Positions 51,001 through 60,860 of a stretch of 64,000 bases of DNA are shown here, in pieces (position 1 is the first letter of the stretch; the number at the start of each line of letters is the position of its first letter). The stretch is from Pseudomonadota bacterium (GTDB taxonomy: Bacteria; Myxococcota_A; Polyangia; GCA-2747355). Under the pieces are notes generated by a model. That model was given only the letters and a program-made list of their open reading frames with translations, did not search any database and was not told where the DNA came from. The stretch covers positions 1-64,000 of the forward strand of contig JADJTL010000007.1 in assembly GCA_016711215.1 (NCBI GenBank), written 5' to 3'. The translations under genes were made by a program, and so were the position numbers.

Positions 51001-52011
51001 CTACTGACCGAGCTGGAACTCGATCATTGTGGTGGCGCGAATCTGCGTGGCGGCCGGCGACCCTTGGGTGACGGGCAGGCTGGTGGTCAGCGAGCGCACG
51101 CGTCGCAGGCTCAGCTTGAGCTTGTCGCTTGGCTGGAGATTGAGGCTGATCGTTTCGATGGCGCCGATCGGGAGCGTCAGGCAGCCGTCGTCACGGCCGA
51201 TGCAAACGACCGCGTCGCGGCTCGCGTCGGTCGCGCCGCGCAGTCGGGCCTCGACCCAGTCGCCGTTCCCCGGGGTCCATCGCAGCGGCAGGTCAGTGTC
51301 TCCGATGGCGCCGGGCACCAGCGGATCCGGCTCCAGCAGCGACCATGGCGCGGGAGGATCGAGGCGTTGCTCGTAGCTCGGTAGCGCCTCGCTCGATCCG
51401 GTCCCAGCGACCCGCACCGTAATCGGCTCCGCCCCAAAGAGCGGCGGCGCGGCGGTGGTCTTGCCCCAGCGCGCGTGCGTGGCGTCGAGCGCGTCGAGCG
51501 CCATCACGCCGGACGCCAGGCCCTCGAGTGTCACGGCCTCGACCGCGAGCGGCGTCGATTGACAGGGCACGCAGGCACCCGCGACGCAGACCTCCTTGTC
51601 GGTCTGACAGCTGGTGCTCCCGCAGGGGCCACCCGTTTCGGCGGGGCAGCGCGGCGTCGGCTCACCGGTGAGCAGGAAGCAGGAGGTGACGCCACAGCAG
51701 GGCGCGGGGAGGCGTGAAGAGGTCGCACCTGTCGAAAGATCGAGGCTGGCGAAGGCCACCAGCGCCGTCTCGGTGCTGACACCGGTGGCGTCATAGACGC
51801 GGCGGGGCTCGAGCTGCGTCTGGGCGACGCGTATGACGTCGTCGGCGACGCTGTCCAGCGCGGGCGGGGCCTCTTCGAGGCAGGCGCCGCCGCCACCCTC
51901 TCCGCTGCAGGCGATGACCGTGCTTGCGAGCGCAACGCTGGCCAGCAGCCGCAGGCTCAGGCCGAGTCCGCCGCGGGCGCGCTCTCTATTCGAAAATGAC
52001 GAAGTCCTCAT
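51001..52011 (-). CDS. Cys-containing lipoprotein downstream of the von Willebrand A gene
   Basis: 336 residues from ATG 52011, overlapping the end of the vWA gene by 26 bases. The signal ends in the lipobox 'STVIAC'. The N-terminal half contains a short Cys module of the same kind as the 19-21 kb proteins ('CGSTSCQTDKEVCVAGACVPC'-like, shortened). The C-terminal half is beta-rich ('LPLRWTPGNGDWVEARLRG', 'ISLNLQPSDKLKLSLRRV'), perhaps a fibronectin-like or calyx fold. No family recognised. Overlap with the vWA gene shows joint expression, so a partner of that surface protein is plausible. Confidence 0.7.
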   Translation of the reverse strand: MRTSSFSNRERARGGLGLSLRLLASVALASTVIACSGEGGGGACLEEAPPALDSVADDVIRVAQTQLEPRRVYDATGVSTETALVAFASLDLSTGATSSRLPAPCCGVTSCFLLTGEPTPRCPAETGGPCGSTSCQTDKEVCVAGACVPCQSTPLAVEAVTLEGLASGVMALDALDATHARWGKTTAAPPLFGAEPITVRVAGTGSSEALPSYEQRLDPPAPWSLLEPDPLVPGAIGDTDLPLRWTPGNGDWVEARLRGATDASRDAVVCIGRDDGCLTLPIGAIETISLNLQPSDKLKLSLRRVRSLTTSLPVTQGSPAATQIRATTMIEFQLGQ

Positions 52012-54319
52012 CGGCAAAGGTCAGCTCCGGGGTCTTGGGTGTGCGCCGCTCCGGCGGGCCGCGCAGGTAGTTGAGGACGGTGCTGGCGCTGCGGAAGATC
52101 CCGTAGCTGCTCTTGGCGTCGCGGGGGGCTTGCGCGAAGTAGAGCTGCACCGTGTTGTCGCCGCGCTGGCTGCGCAGCAACGCCTGGGGCGCCGAATACC
52201 AGGCCGGGGTCGTTTCCACCAGCGTGATGTTGCGCACGCGGAAGCGCAGGCAGTTGCGCTCGGCGCCGCTGATCACGAGGCGATCGACCGCGGCCAAGGG
52301 GATGTAGTAGGAGGGCCCGTCGACGGCGGCAGTGAGGAAGGATCCGTTGCCCGAGACGAGCCGGACGCCCGCGCCGGAGGCCTGGCTGATGTCAACCGGC
52401 GGGCCGAAGTCGCCGCCCGTCGTGAGGTCGCCGGGGTCGCGCCAGGAGAGCGTCGCGGGCGGCCCCGGATCGAACCGCAGGTAGCCGACCCCTGGCTCGC
52501 TGTCCGCCGAGGCGCTCTTGATCGTCACGCCGGTAATCGCGGTCGGTTGGCTGACGCTGATGACCGTCCGAATACCCTCGTCGACCTCCTCATAGCGGTA
52601 GCTCAGGTCGAGCTGGCGCTGCGAGTCGTTGGCCCGCGGGTCGGTGTGGCCACGCACCTCGACGCGGTTGAGCAGCCCGTCGAGATCGGCGTCGTCGAGC
52701 GGATCGACGGCGAGGTAGTTGGTGCCCGCGATCAACTCGACACGATCCGGGAGGCCGTCGGCGTCGGTGTCGAAGAGCGAGTCGTGGGTGCCGAGGAGCC
52801 GCTCCTCACAGGCGTTCAGCCCGTCGCGATCGCGATCGCCGTAGAGGCGCCAGCGCTTGCTGCCGCCGGCCGGATCGCAGGGGTCGAGATCGTCGCGGGT
52901 GGTGGTCGGGAGATCGATGCACTCGATCGGCTGAGTGGCGCCGAGCGGATCGCTAGCCAGCTTGACCTCGATGCCGTCACCGACCCCGTCGCCGTCGGTG
53001 TCTGGATCCTCGGGACAGGTGCCGAGGGCGCGCTCGTTATCGCTGCTCAGGCCGTCCTGATCGGAATCGGCCACCGGTCCGGTGCCGCCGGGCACGACGC
53101 TGTTGTTGACGACCACGAGCTCCTTGATCACCAGCGGCTCGCGCGCCGTGTAGAGGTCGACGTGGTTGAACGAGATCGCCTCGGGCACCGCGTATTCGAG
53201 GAAGCTCCCGCCGCCGGCGAAGGCCATCTCGCTGAGCAGATGAACCGCGCGCGCTCGGTCCGCTTCGGCGCCGCGCTCCACCCCGCTGACGATGCATGAG
53301 GGCGCGCGAAATGAGTCGGTGGCACCGCGTGTCGCGCGGTCGGCGAGGTAGGTCGTGTGCAGCTGCAGCTCGGACGCGCCGTTCTTGAGCACGAACTCGC
53401 GCAGCTCGCGCACGGCCCCCACGAGCTGTCGCTCCTCGCAGGAGCGGGCGAAGCCGCCCGCCGGAAAGACGCAGGTGAGCTTGCACGTGCGCCCCGCCAG
53501 CGTCGCCGGGTCGACACCGAAGTCCGCGGGAGCGGTTGGTACGACCCATTGGGTGAAGGTGTCGGCGCAGGGGGCGTTGCCGCAGGTCACGCTGTTGGGC
53601 GCGGAGGGGTCGTCGCATTCAGTCCACGGGCAGCCGGCCCAACCGGCGGCCTCGACGGCTGGATCGCGGCAGGCGCAGCGATTGATCGCCGGGACCGGTC
53701 CCCCGCCGGCGAAGACGACGACGGCGTAGGACGTGCGCGACACGACCCCCGGGTCGCCGCCAAGCACGTCACCCGTGATGATGCTCGACGCTAGGCTCAG
53801 CGCCGAGCGCAGGTCGCGGCAGCGGACGCCCTGGCAGCCCCCGCTGCTCGCCTGGACCGCTGTCGCCGCCGCGTTGAGTAACGAGGTGTCACGGGTGAAG
53901 CCGCCGTCGATGCGGTTGACGGCGCGCCCGCCGTACTCGATCACGCCGAACGAGTAGTTGGGGTTGCGGCTCCAGAGCGTGATGACATCGTTGACAGCCT
54001 TGCCGCGGAGACCCGTCGGATCATTGGCCGGATCGACGAGCGACTGGCTCGTGTCGATGACGAACATCACCTTGACCGGGAAGTTGCGCTGACGCGGATC
54101 GTCGCTGCAGACGGTCCCCGTCACGGCGAGCTTGTTGGCCTGGAAGGGGGCCAGGCGCGAGCGGTATACGCCGGCGTCGGTGCAGGATGCTGCGAGCACG
54201 GCGAGCAATGGCAGGGCGGCCCACGACAAGGGTCGCCATCGCCGCACGGCGCGGTGCGGCGTGCGCCCCGTGGGGAGGATGAGTCGCGCGCTGCTCAGGA
54301 CTGGCTTGCGAGGCCTCAT
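51986..54319 (-). CDS. von Willebrand A-domain lipoprotein with calcium-type repeats (CglB/CglD-like)
   Basis: 777 residues. Lipobox 'VLAASC' (Cys46). A vWA domain (about 82-390) has the metal site DTSQS (89-93) in 'VMFVIDTSQS', and is interrupted by a Cys-rich insertion ('CACRDPAVEAAGWAGCPWTEC' shortened). Then come Asp-rich calcium-binding repeats of thrombospondin type 3 ('DSDQDGLSSDNE', 'DTDGDGVGDGIE', 'DTDADGLPDRVE', 'DADLDGLLNRVE') over about 430-590 and a beta-rich C-terminal domain. In M. xanthus the vWA lipoproteins CglB and CglD act as gliding adhesins in concert with the Glt complex; this gene lies 4 kb from the Glt-like operon. Family link is by domain plan, not alignment. Confidence 0.8.
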   Translation of the reverse strand: MRPRKPVLSSARLILPTGRTPHRAVRRWRPLSWAALPLLAVLAASCTDAGVYRSRLAPFQANKLAVTGTVCSDDPRQRNFPVKVMFVIDTSQSLVDPANDPTGLRGKAVNDVITLWSRNPNYSFGVIEYGGRAVNRIDGGFTRDTSLLNAAATAVQASSGGCQGVRCRDLRSALSLASSIITGDVLGGDPGVVSRTSYAVVVFAGGGPVPAINRCACRDPAVEAAGWAGCPWTECDDPSAPNSVTCGNAPCADTFTQWVVPTAPADFGVDPATLAGRTCKLTCVFPAGGFARSCEERQLVGAVRELREFVLKNGASELQLHTTYLADRATRGATDSFRAPSCIVSGVERGAEADRARAVHLLSEMAFAGGGSFLEYAVPEAISFNHVDLYTAREPLVIKELVVVNNSVVPGGTGPVADSDQDGLSSDNERALGTCPEDPDTDGDGVGDGIEVKLASDPLGATQPIECIDLPTTTRDDLDPCDPAGGSKRWRLYGDRDRDGLNACEERLLGTHDSLFDTDADGLPDRVELIAGTNYLAVDPLDDADLDGLLNRVEVRGHTDPRANDSQRQLDLSYRYEEVDEGIRTVISVSQPTAITGVTIKSASADSEPGVGYLRFDPGPPATLSWRDPGDLTTGGDFGPPVDISQASGAGVRLVSGNGSFLTAAVDGPSYYIPLAAVDRLVISGAERNCLRFRVRNITLVETTPAWYSAPQALLRSQRGDNTVQLYFAQAPRDAKSSYGIFRSASTVLNYLRGPPERRTPKTPELTFADEDFVIFE

Positions 54320-54496
54320 CGTCTCTCGCTATGCTGGGATCACGATTGCCACCGAATCGCTCCCGCACGGTAGCACGGAAGGGAGCGCTGATCCCAGCGC
54401 CCGCTGCGCATGGATGCCGCCAGGTGGGGAGCCGCCGCGGCCCACGGGCAGGGTTCCCGCATCACGATGACTCATCGCCGGGTCGAGAAGGAATGC

Positions 54497-56083
54497 ATGG
54501 ACGACGCAGGTAGCGCTACCCCGACCCGCTTCGGTCGCTACGAGTTGCTCGAGCTCGTCGGTCGGGGCGGCATGGCCGAGGTCTTTCGCGCGCGCCTCGC
54601 CGGGGCGGCCGGCACCGAGAAGCTGCTCTGCATCAAGCGCATCTTGCCCACCTTGTCGCAGCACGCCGAGTTCATCGCGCTCTTTGTCAGCGAGGCGCGC
54701 GTCGCGCTGCCATTGACCCACGGCAACGTCACCCAGGTCTTCGACTTCGGCGAGGTCGACGGCGTTTATTACCTGGCGATGGAGTACGTCCATGGGCAGA
54801 ACCTGGCGCGGGTGCTGCAGCGCGTGCAGGAGGCGGGCGTGGTCTTGATGGTGCCCGCCGCGCTCTACATCGCGGCGGAGATCTGTCGCGGACTGCAGTA
54901 CGCCCACGGCTACGCCGATGCGGCCGGCCGCGCGGTGGCGGTCGTCCATCGCGACGTCTCGCCGCACAACGTGCTGATCTCCTACAACGGCGAGGTGAAG
55001 CTGGCCGACTTCGGCATCGCCTCGGCTGCGAGCAAGGCGCCGGGCGGAGAGGCCGTCCTGCGCGGTAAGCCGTGCTACCTCTCGCCCGAACAGGCTCAGG
55101 GGAGCGGCGGCGACTCGCGCAGCGACATCTTTGCGATGGGGGCCGTGCTCTACGAGATGTTGACCGGCACACGGCCCTTCGAAGCGGCGACGGATACGCT
55201 GACCCTCGAGCGGGTTTGCGCGTTGCACCTCGAGCCGCCGAGCCAGCTCAACCCGGCGCTCGATGCGGCGCTCGACGCGATCGTGCTCAAGGCGCTGGCC
55301 AAGGATCCGGCCGACCGCTACCAGCGGGCGGAGGACCTCCAGGTGGGCCTCGCGGGCGTGCTGCACCGACTCGCGCCCGACTTCACGGCGCCAAGCCTCG
55401 CGTCCTTGTTGCGGACGCTCTTCGCCTGGGAGGTCCAGGCGGATCAGGGCCCGTTGGCGCTGCGCGATCGGCTGCTCTTCCAGCTTTCGCGTGCGGGCGT
55501 CAAGGTGGCCGATGTAGCGTCGACGGAGAAGCTGCTGGCGATGGCGACGGTGGCCATCGGACCGATCGGCGCGACGGCGGCGCGCCGGCTGGCGCCGCCG
55601 TCGCGCGGTCGCTGGCGGCCGAGTGGCGCGACTGGTCTGGGGCTGGCGCTCGCGGCGCTGGTAGCCCTCGGCCTCTGGGTTGGGCGTGCACCTCCCGTGC
55701 AGCCGACGGTGGCGGTCGATCTCGGCCCGATGCCGGAGCCGACCGAGCATCTGACACCAGCGTCGCTGCGCGCCAGCGCGCAGGACGACGACGACGAGGC
55801 CGCCCTGGCGGCAGGGGGCGCGACTGGCCCGACGACTGGCCCGACGACTGGCCCGACGACTGGCCCGACGACTGGCCCGACGACTGGCCCGACGACTGGC
55901 CCGACGACTGGCCCGACGACTGGCCCGACGACTGGCCCGACGACTGGCCCGACGACACCCGAGCTCAAGCAGGGCGGGCGCCGGCCCGCACACCGGCCTA
56001 TCTCAATTGCAATAGCTGGCCATGGTCGGTCGTCTATGTCGACGGAAGGCGCCTGCGCGGAAACACGCCGCTCTACCGCGTGA
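54497..56083 (+). CDS. eukaryotic-type Ser/Thr protein kinase, C-terminal part out of frame
   Basis: 528 residues in this frame from ATG 54497 (AAGGA upstream). Kinase domain (about 13-280): 'LVGRGGMAEVF', Lys in 'CIKRIL', catalytic loop HRDVSPHNVL, 'LADFGIAS', and APE-like 'YLSPEQAQG'. A helical linker and one transmembrane helix (about 378-394, 'LGLALAALVALGLWV') follow, then an acidic patch and eleven copies of TGPT coded by the 12-bp repeat. After the repeat the frame turns into Arg/Ser-rich nonsense, while the expected extracytoplasmic PEGA domain is encoded in another frame (see 55955-56247). A one-base deletion, real or from assembly, is likely. FHA proteins in this window are possible readers of its output. 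Confidence 0.85.
   Translation: MDDAGSATPTRFGRYELLELVGRGGMAEVFRARLAGAAGTEKLLCIKRILPTLSQHAEFIALFVSEARVALPLTHGNVTQVFDFGEVDGVYYLAMEYVHGQNLARVLQRVQEAGVVLMVPAALYIAAEICRGLQYAHGYADAAGRAVAVVHRDVSPHNVLISYNGEVKLADFGIASAASKAPGGEAVLRGKPCYLSPEQAQGSGGDSRSDIFAMGAVLYEMLTGTRPFEAATDTLTLERVCALHLEPPSQLNPALDAALDAIVLKALAKDPADRYQRAEDLQVGLAGVLHRLAPDFTAPSLASLLRTLFAWEVQADQGPLALRDRLLFQLSRAGVKVADVASTEKLLAMATVAIGPIGATAARRLAPPSRGRWRPSGATGLGLALAALVALGLWVGRAPPVQPTVAVDLGPMPEPTEHLTPASLRASAQDDDDEAALAAGGATGPTTGPTTGPTTGPTTGPTTGPTTGPTTGPTTGPTTGPTTGPTTPELKQGGRRPAHRPISIAIAGHGRSSMSTEGACAETRRSTA
55823..55954. repeat. 12-bp tandem repeat, 11 exact copies
   Basis: ACTGGCCCGACG repeats exactly eleven times from 55823 to 55954. In the kinase frame it codes (TGPT)11 just outside the membrane; in the +1 alternative it would read DWPD. 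The unit is a multiple of three, so copy number changes alter linker length and not frame. Perfect identity suggests recent expansion. Confidence 0.98.
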
Positions 56084-56247
56084 AGGTCGCGGCGGGGCGC
56101 CGGCGGCTGCGCTTTGTCAATACGGAGCTGGGTTTGAGCAAGGAAGTCACTGTGGCAATCGCCCCGGCGCAGGTGCGCACGGTCGCCGTGCGTCTCGATC
56201 CCGTCCACGGAGGCGGGTCCTTGGGCACGGCGGATGGCCTTGAATAG
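55955..56247 (+). pseudogene. out-of-frame PEGA domain of the Ser/Thr kinase
   Basis: In the frame one base back from the kinase, the sequence 'PAYLNCNSWPWSVVYVDGRR', 'GNTPLYRVKVAAGRRRLRF' and 'VRTVAVRLDP' reads as a typical PEGA domain such as ends many myxobacterial kinases. It has no start of its own and lies in register only if the ribosome (or a corrected sequence) shifts by -1 between about 55955 and 55990, where GC-rich runs occur. It belongs to the kinase gene; whether the break is biological is open. Confidence 0.75.
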
Positions 56248-56253
56248 CGGCCA

Positions 56254-57513
56254 ATGAAGCAGGGTGAAGCGATGGAAGTGCGTGAGCGCGAAGCAGCGGA
56301 CGTCAGTAGCTCCAGCAGTCTCGACTCGGCGCCCGTGCCGGCTCGCCAGCGCGTGGCGCGGACGGTAGGGGGCCTCGCCGTCGCGGTGTTGGGCGTCACC
56401 TTGGCGCTTAGCTGGCTGCTGGCGGCCGGCGTTGGCTGCCAGGAGAAGGACCGTGCACAGCTCGACGGCGGCGCCGGGGCGCGCGACCTCGCACTCGGCA
56501 GCTGCGACGCCGGTGCGCACGCCTGGCGCACGCTGGCGCTGCCGCCGGCGGTGATCGCTGATGATCGCGGCGACGCCTTCAACCTATTTGATATTTGGGG
56601 CGCGTCTGGCGCCGCGGTCTGGGCGGTGGGGACCGGGGGCACCGTGCTCTTCTTCGACGGCACGAGCTGGGTGCGCCAGACCAGTCCGACCGTAGAGCAG
56701 CTGACGTCTGTCTGGGGCACGGGACCCGAGGACGTCTGGGCCTGCGGTCTGCACGGCACCGTCTTGCACTACGACGGTCACGAATGGGCCGATCGCTCGC
56801 CGCCCGATGCGCTCTTCGCGGAGGGCGACGCTGGTGTCTTGCCGCCCGGGGATGCCGGGGTCGCGCGACGGCCCAGCCTCTGGGGCGTCTGGGCGACAGG
56901 CGCCAACGGTCAGACGGATACTGCGGTGGCCGTGGGGGATGATGGCTTCGTGGCGTTCTGGGAGCAGCAGAAGTGGCGGCGTGTGGCCACCGGCGTGCCG
57001 GAGGACCTATTCGCGGTCTGGGGCGCGAGCCCGAGCCAAGTCTTTGTCGTCGGGTCCTTCGGCACGGCGCTCTTTGGCTCCAGCGCCGGGCTCGCCAAGC
57101 AACAGACCGGCGTCGCGCGCGCGCTCCGCGGCGTCTGGGGGCATGCTGCCGACGACGTCTACGCCGTCGGGGTCAACGGGACGCTGCTGCACCGCAGCGC
57201 TGCGGGCTGGAGCGCGATCGAGGGCGCACCACGTCAGGTGCTACGCGAGATCTGGGGGCCGGCCAACGATCGGTCGACGGCCTACGTGGTAGGTTGGGAC
57301 GGGCTCTTGATGCGCGTTCAGGGCGGACCGTCGTTCAGCCGCGGCGCGGCTATCGACCTGATCGGCTGCGTCACGCGTCATCGGCTCGAGGGCGTCTGGG
57401 GCACCTTGGTCGACGCCTCGGTGCCGGATGGCGGCGTCCCGGACGCCGGCTTGGCGCCGGTGCCGAGGGCGTGGGCGGTCGGCGTCTCGGGCACACTGAT
57501 CGTTGGCCCCTGA
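56254..57513 (+). CDS. beta-propeller lipoprotein with VWG-type repeats
   Basis: 419 residues. A hydrophobic helix (about 37-62) ends in 'AAGVGC', likely a lipobox with a long N-region; a plain membrane anchor is the alternative. The mature part has six or more repeats of 'VWGTGPEDVWACGLHGTVLHYDG' type (shortened), with VWG/VWA and a D-x-W/Y strand, a propeller frequent in Myxococcota and also near kinases. Asp/Gly stretches ('DAGVLPPGDAG') link blades. It begins 7 bases after the PEGA frame ends, so it is probably co-transcribed with the kinase and may be its outside partner. Function unknown. Confidence 0.75.
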   Translation: MKQGEAMEVREREAADVSSSSSLDSAPVPARQRVARTVGGLAVAVLGVTLALSWLLAAGVGCQEKDRAQLDGGAGARDLALGSCDAGAHAWRTLALPPAVIADDRGDAFNLFDIWGASGAAVWAVGTGGTVLFFDGTSWVRQTSPTVEQLTSVWGTGPEDVWACGLHGTVLHYDGHEWADRSPPDALFAEGDAGVLPPGDAGVARRPSLWGVWATGANGQTDTAVAVGDDGFVAFWEQQKWRRVATGVPEDLFAVWGASPSQVFVVGSFGTALFGSSAGLAKQQTGVARALRGVWGHAADDVYAVGVNGTLLHRSAAGWSAIEGAPRQVLREIWGPANDRSTAYVVGWDGLLMRVQGGPSFSRGAAIDLIGCVTRHRLEGVWGTLVDASVPDGGVPDAGLAPVPRAWAVGVSGTLIVGP

Positions 57514-57624
57514 CGCGGTGCTCGCTGCGCCCGGTGAACCGTCACGCGTCGCCGCCAATCAGAGCCGTGGAGCGCGGCGCCAGAGCAGTCCTTGCGGCAG
57601 GCTAGGCGCACGCTGTGGTCGCGC

Positions 57625-59097
57625 TCAGCAGCTCGTGCTGCGCCGGACCGGTGCAGCCTCGTCGAGCTGCGAGCTTAGCTCCGCCGCGTCGGCGTAGCGC
57701 TCGCGGATGCGCCGGAACTCCTCCTCGCTCTCGACGAAGGCGGCGACCACGTCGGCATCGAAGTGCGTGCCGGCGTCGGCCAAGATCCGCTGTCGTGCCG
57801 TGTCGTGGCTGAGTGGGTCCTTGTAGGAGCGCCGGGAGGTGATCGCGTCGTAGGCGTCGGCCAGGGCCACGATGCGCGCCGAGAGGTCGATCTCGGTGCC
57901 CCGTAGACCGCGGGGATAGCCCGATCCGTCCCACTTTTCGTGGTGCTGGTGGGCGATCGTCAGCGCGAGGGTCAACCAGCTCTTCTCCGAGAGCGAGCGG
58001 CCGGCGGCCGCGAGCACCTCGGCGCCGATCAACGTGTGGCGCTGCATCACCTGCCACTCGTCGGCCGTGAGGCGCTGCGGCTTGAGCAGCACCGCGTCGG
58101 GAACGCCAACCTTGCCGATGTCGTGCAGCGGGCTCGAGTAGTAGAGGCTCTCGATGTAGGCGCCGTCGACCTCCTCGGTAAAGCGCGGGTTCGTCGCGAG
58201 CTGGGTGGCCAGCGCGCGGCAGTAGTTGCGGATGCGGTCGAGGTGAGCGCCCGTCTCCGGGTCGCGATACTCGGCGAGCCGGGCGAGGGCGAGGATGACT
58301 TCGTACTGCGCCGCGCGTGTTTGCTCCTCGAGGCGCTGGCGCGCCGTGACGTCTTTCTCGACCGCGCCGTAGGCGTAGGCCACGCCGGTGTCGTTGGTAA
58401 TGCGCGAGATGCTGAGCAGCGCGAGCTTCCCGTTGTTTCCCACCTCACCCGACCAATGGCCGGTGCGGCTGAGGATCGCGTGCATGGCGTGCCAATCGGT
58501 GCCGCGCAGGTCCAGTCCACTGACGAGTGTCGGGCGGCGCAGCAGCGCCGCGTGACGGTCGACGCCGTAGATCTGGGCGAACGCCTCGTTGATCTGCAGC
58601 AGGTTGCCGTCGAGATCGGCGATCATCATCGGGTCGAGCGCGCTGGCGAAGGTGTGGCGGTAGGTCTGCAGATCGAGCTCGCGCGCGGCGTTGCGGAGCC
58701 GTAGCTCGCGTTGCTGGCGGCTCTCGTCGAGCGCGGCCGTGACCACCTCGCGCAGCTTCTGCGTCTCGAAGGGTTTGAGCAGCAGGCGAAAGATGCCGCC
58801 ACGCCGCATCACGTCCTCGATCATCTGCGCATCCGATGAGGCGGTGACGAGGATACGTTGCGTTTGTGGCCACTCGCGGCGCACCCGCTCGAGGAACTCG
58901 CCGCCGTTCATGCCGGGCATGCGGTAGTCGGCGACGATCACGTCGGAGGGGCGCTCTCGCAGCGACTGAAGTCCATGCTCGGGGCTGGCGGCGAGCGTCA
59001 GATCGGCGCCGAGGGGTTGCAGGATGCGGCGATAGCTCCTGAGGATCAGGGGCTCGTCGTCGACGAGCAGGACGCGATAATCCGCAGCATGCGACAT
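57625..59097 (-). CDS. response regulator with PAS and HD-GYP domains (c-di-GMP phosphodiesterase)
   Basis: 490 residues. Receiver (about 5-125): 'VLLVDDEP', phospho-acceptor Asp in 'VIVADYRMPGMNG', 'LVTAS' and 'LLLKPF'. PAS domain (about 150-265, 'FASALDPMMIADLDGNLLQIN' shortened). HD-GYP domain (about 290-465): 'LARLAEYRDPETGAHLDRI' (shortened), SPLHDIGKVGVPD, 'HQHHEKWDGSGYPRGL' and 'IVALADAYDAITSRRSYK' (shortened). HD-GYP enzymes break down cyclic-di-GMP, so this is a phosphorylation- and PAS-controlled turn-off of the messenger. No partner histidine kinase is adjacent. Confidence 0.95.
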   Translation of the reverse strand: MSHAADYRVLLVDDEPLILRSYRRILQPLGADLTLAASPEHGLQSLRERPSDVIVADYRMPGMNGGEFLERVRREWPQTQRILVTASSDAQMIEDVMRRGGIFRLLLKPFETQKLREVVTAALDESRQQRELRLRNAARELDLQTYRHTFASALDPMMIADLDGNLLQINEAFAQIYGVDRHAALLRRPTLVSGLDLRGTDWHAMHAILSRTGHWSGEVGNNGKLALLSISRITNDTGVAYAYGAVEKDVTARQRLEEQTRAAQYEVILALARLAEYRDPETGAHLDRIRNYCRALATQLATNPRFTEEVDGAYIESLYYSSPLHDIGKVGVPDAVLLKPQRLTADEWQVMQRHTLIGAEVLAAAGRSLSEKSWLTLALTIAHQHHEKWDGSGYPRGLRGTEIDLSARIVALADAYDAITSRRSYKDPLSHDTARQRILADAGTHFDADVVAAFVESEEEFRRIRERYADAAELSSQLDEAAPVRRSTSC

Positions 59098-59251
59098 GTC
59101 GGCCGGAACTCCGCGCGCGTTCGTGTAGCCGCCGAAAGGCAGCGCGACCCGCCGCCGCGCTCCCCCATGGTATCGACGTGGCGGCCGAGAACTTAAGGCG
59201 CGCAGACGGGTCGCCGGGGCCGATGGGTCGCCGGGGCGCGGCCTGAAGGGC

Positions 59252-59307
59252 TCGAGGTGAATGCCGCGACGTGAATCAGGCGACGTGAAGCACGTGACGT
59301 GAACGGC
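59252..59307. repeat. 14-bp imperfect tandem repeat, 3 copies and a decayed fourth
   Basis: GCGACGTGAATCAG (59266-59279), GCGACGTGAAGCAC (59280-59293), GTGACGTGAACGGC (59294-59307), and a weaker copy at 59252-59265. All share GACGTGAA. It lies between the end of citrate synthase and the start of the HD-GYP gene, in the upstream region of neither in an obvious way (both genes run leftwards), so it could serve the HD-GYP promoter. A separate pair of GGGTCGCCGGGG copies lies just before it (59209 and 59225). Confidence 0.85.
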
Positions 59308-59347
59308 GCGCCTGGGAAGATGGTGCGGGTCGATCGACCAGGCCGCC

Positions 59348-60622
<1,275 letters not shown>

Positions 60623-60635
60623 CGCGCCCTCGCTG

Positions 60636-60665
60636 GAGGTTGACGCCGCGGGGGACGTCAACCTC
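60636..60665. promoter_or_regulatory. 10-bp inverted repeat upstream of citrate synthase, operator-like
   Basis: GAGGTTGACG (60636-60645) and CGTCAACCTC (60656-60665) are a perfect inverted repeat with a 10-base centre, 14-43 bases before the citrate synthase ATG. The half sites contain TTGAC. The spacing (20 bp between centres) suits a dimeric regulator, or the RNA could form a hairpin next to the ribosome site. Confidence 0.5.
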
Positions 60666-60798
60666 TGGTGACGGAACCCTGACTGAGGTCCAATCGTCGC
60701 ATGATGACGGTCACAGCACCAGCCATTGCGAGGCGTGTGCGCGAAGAAAGCGAGCGCTATTGAGTGGGTGGAGGGCCGGAGGCGGCGTGCGCGCTCGA

Positions 60799-60822
60799 TC
60801 AGGAGGTCGCTCAGGAGGTCGT
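60799..60822. repeat. 12-bp tandem duplication near the tRNA gene
   Basis: TCAGGAGGTCGC (60799-60810) is followed by TCAGGAGGTCGT (60811-60822), one mismatch. It is in the 238-bp gap downstream of the tRNA, between it and citrate synthase. Nothing else is seen there. Confidence 0.9.
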
Positions 60823-60860
60823 GCGGGCCCGACGGATCGGTTTGCGGGTCGGGCCCGCGG

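Noticed and set aside
55823..55954. CRISPR array or protein with DWPD repeats
   Set aside because: Units are 12 bp without spacers, and the DWPD reading lies in the wrong frame for the kinase upstream.
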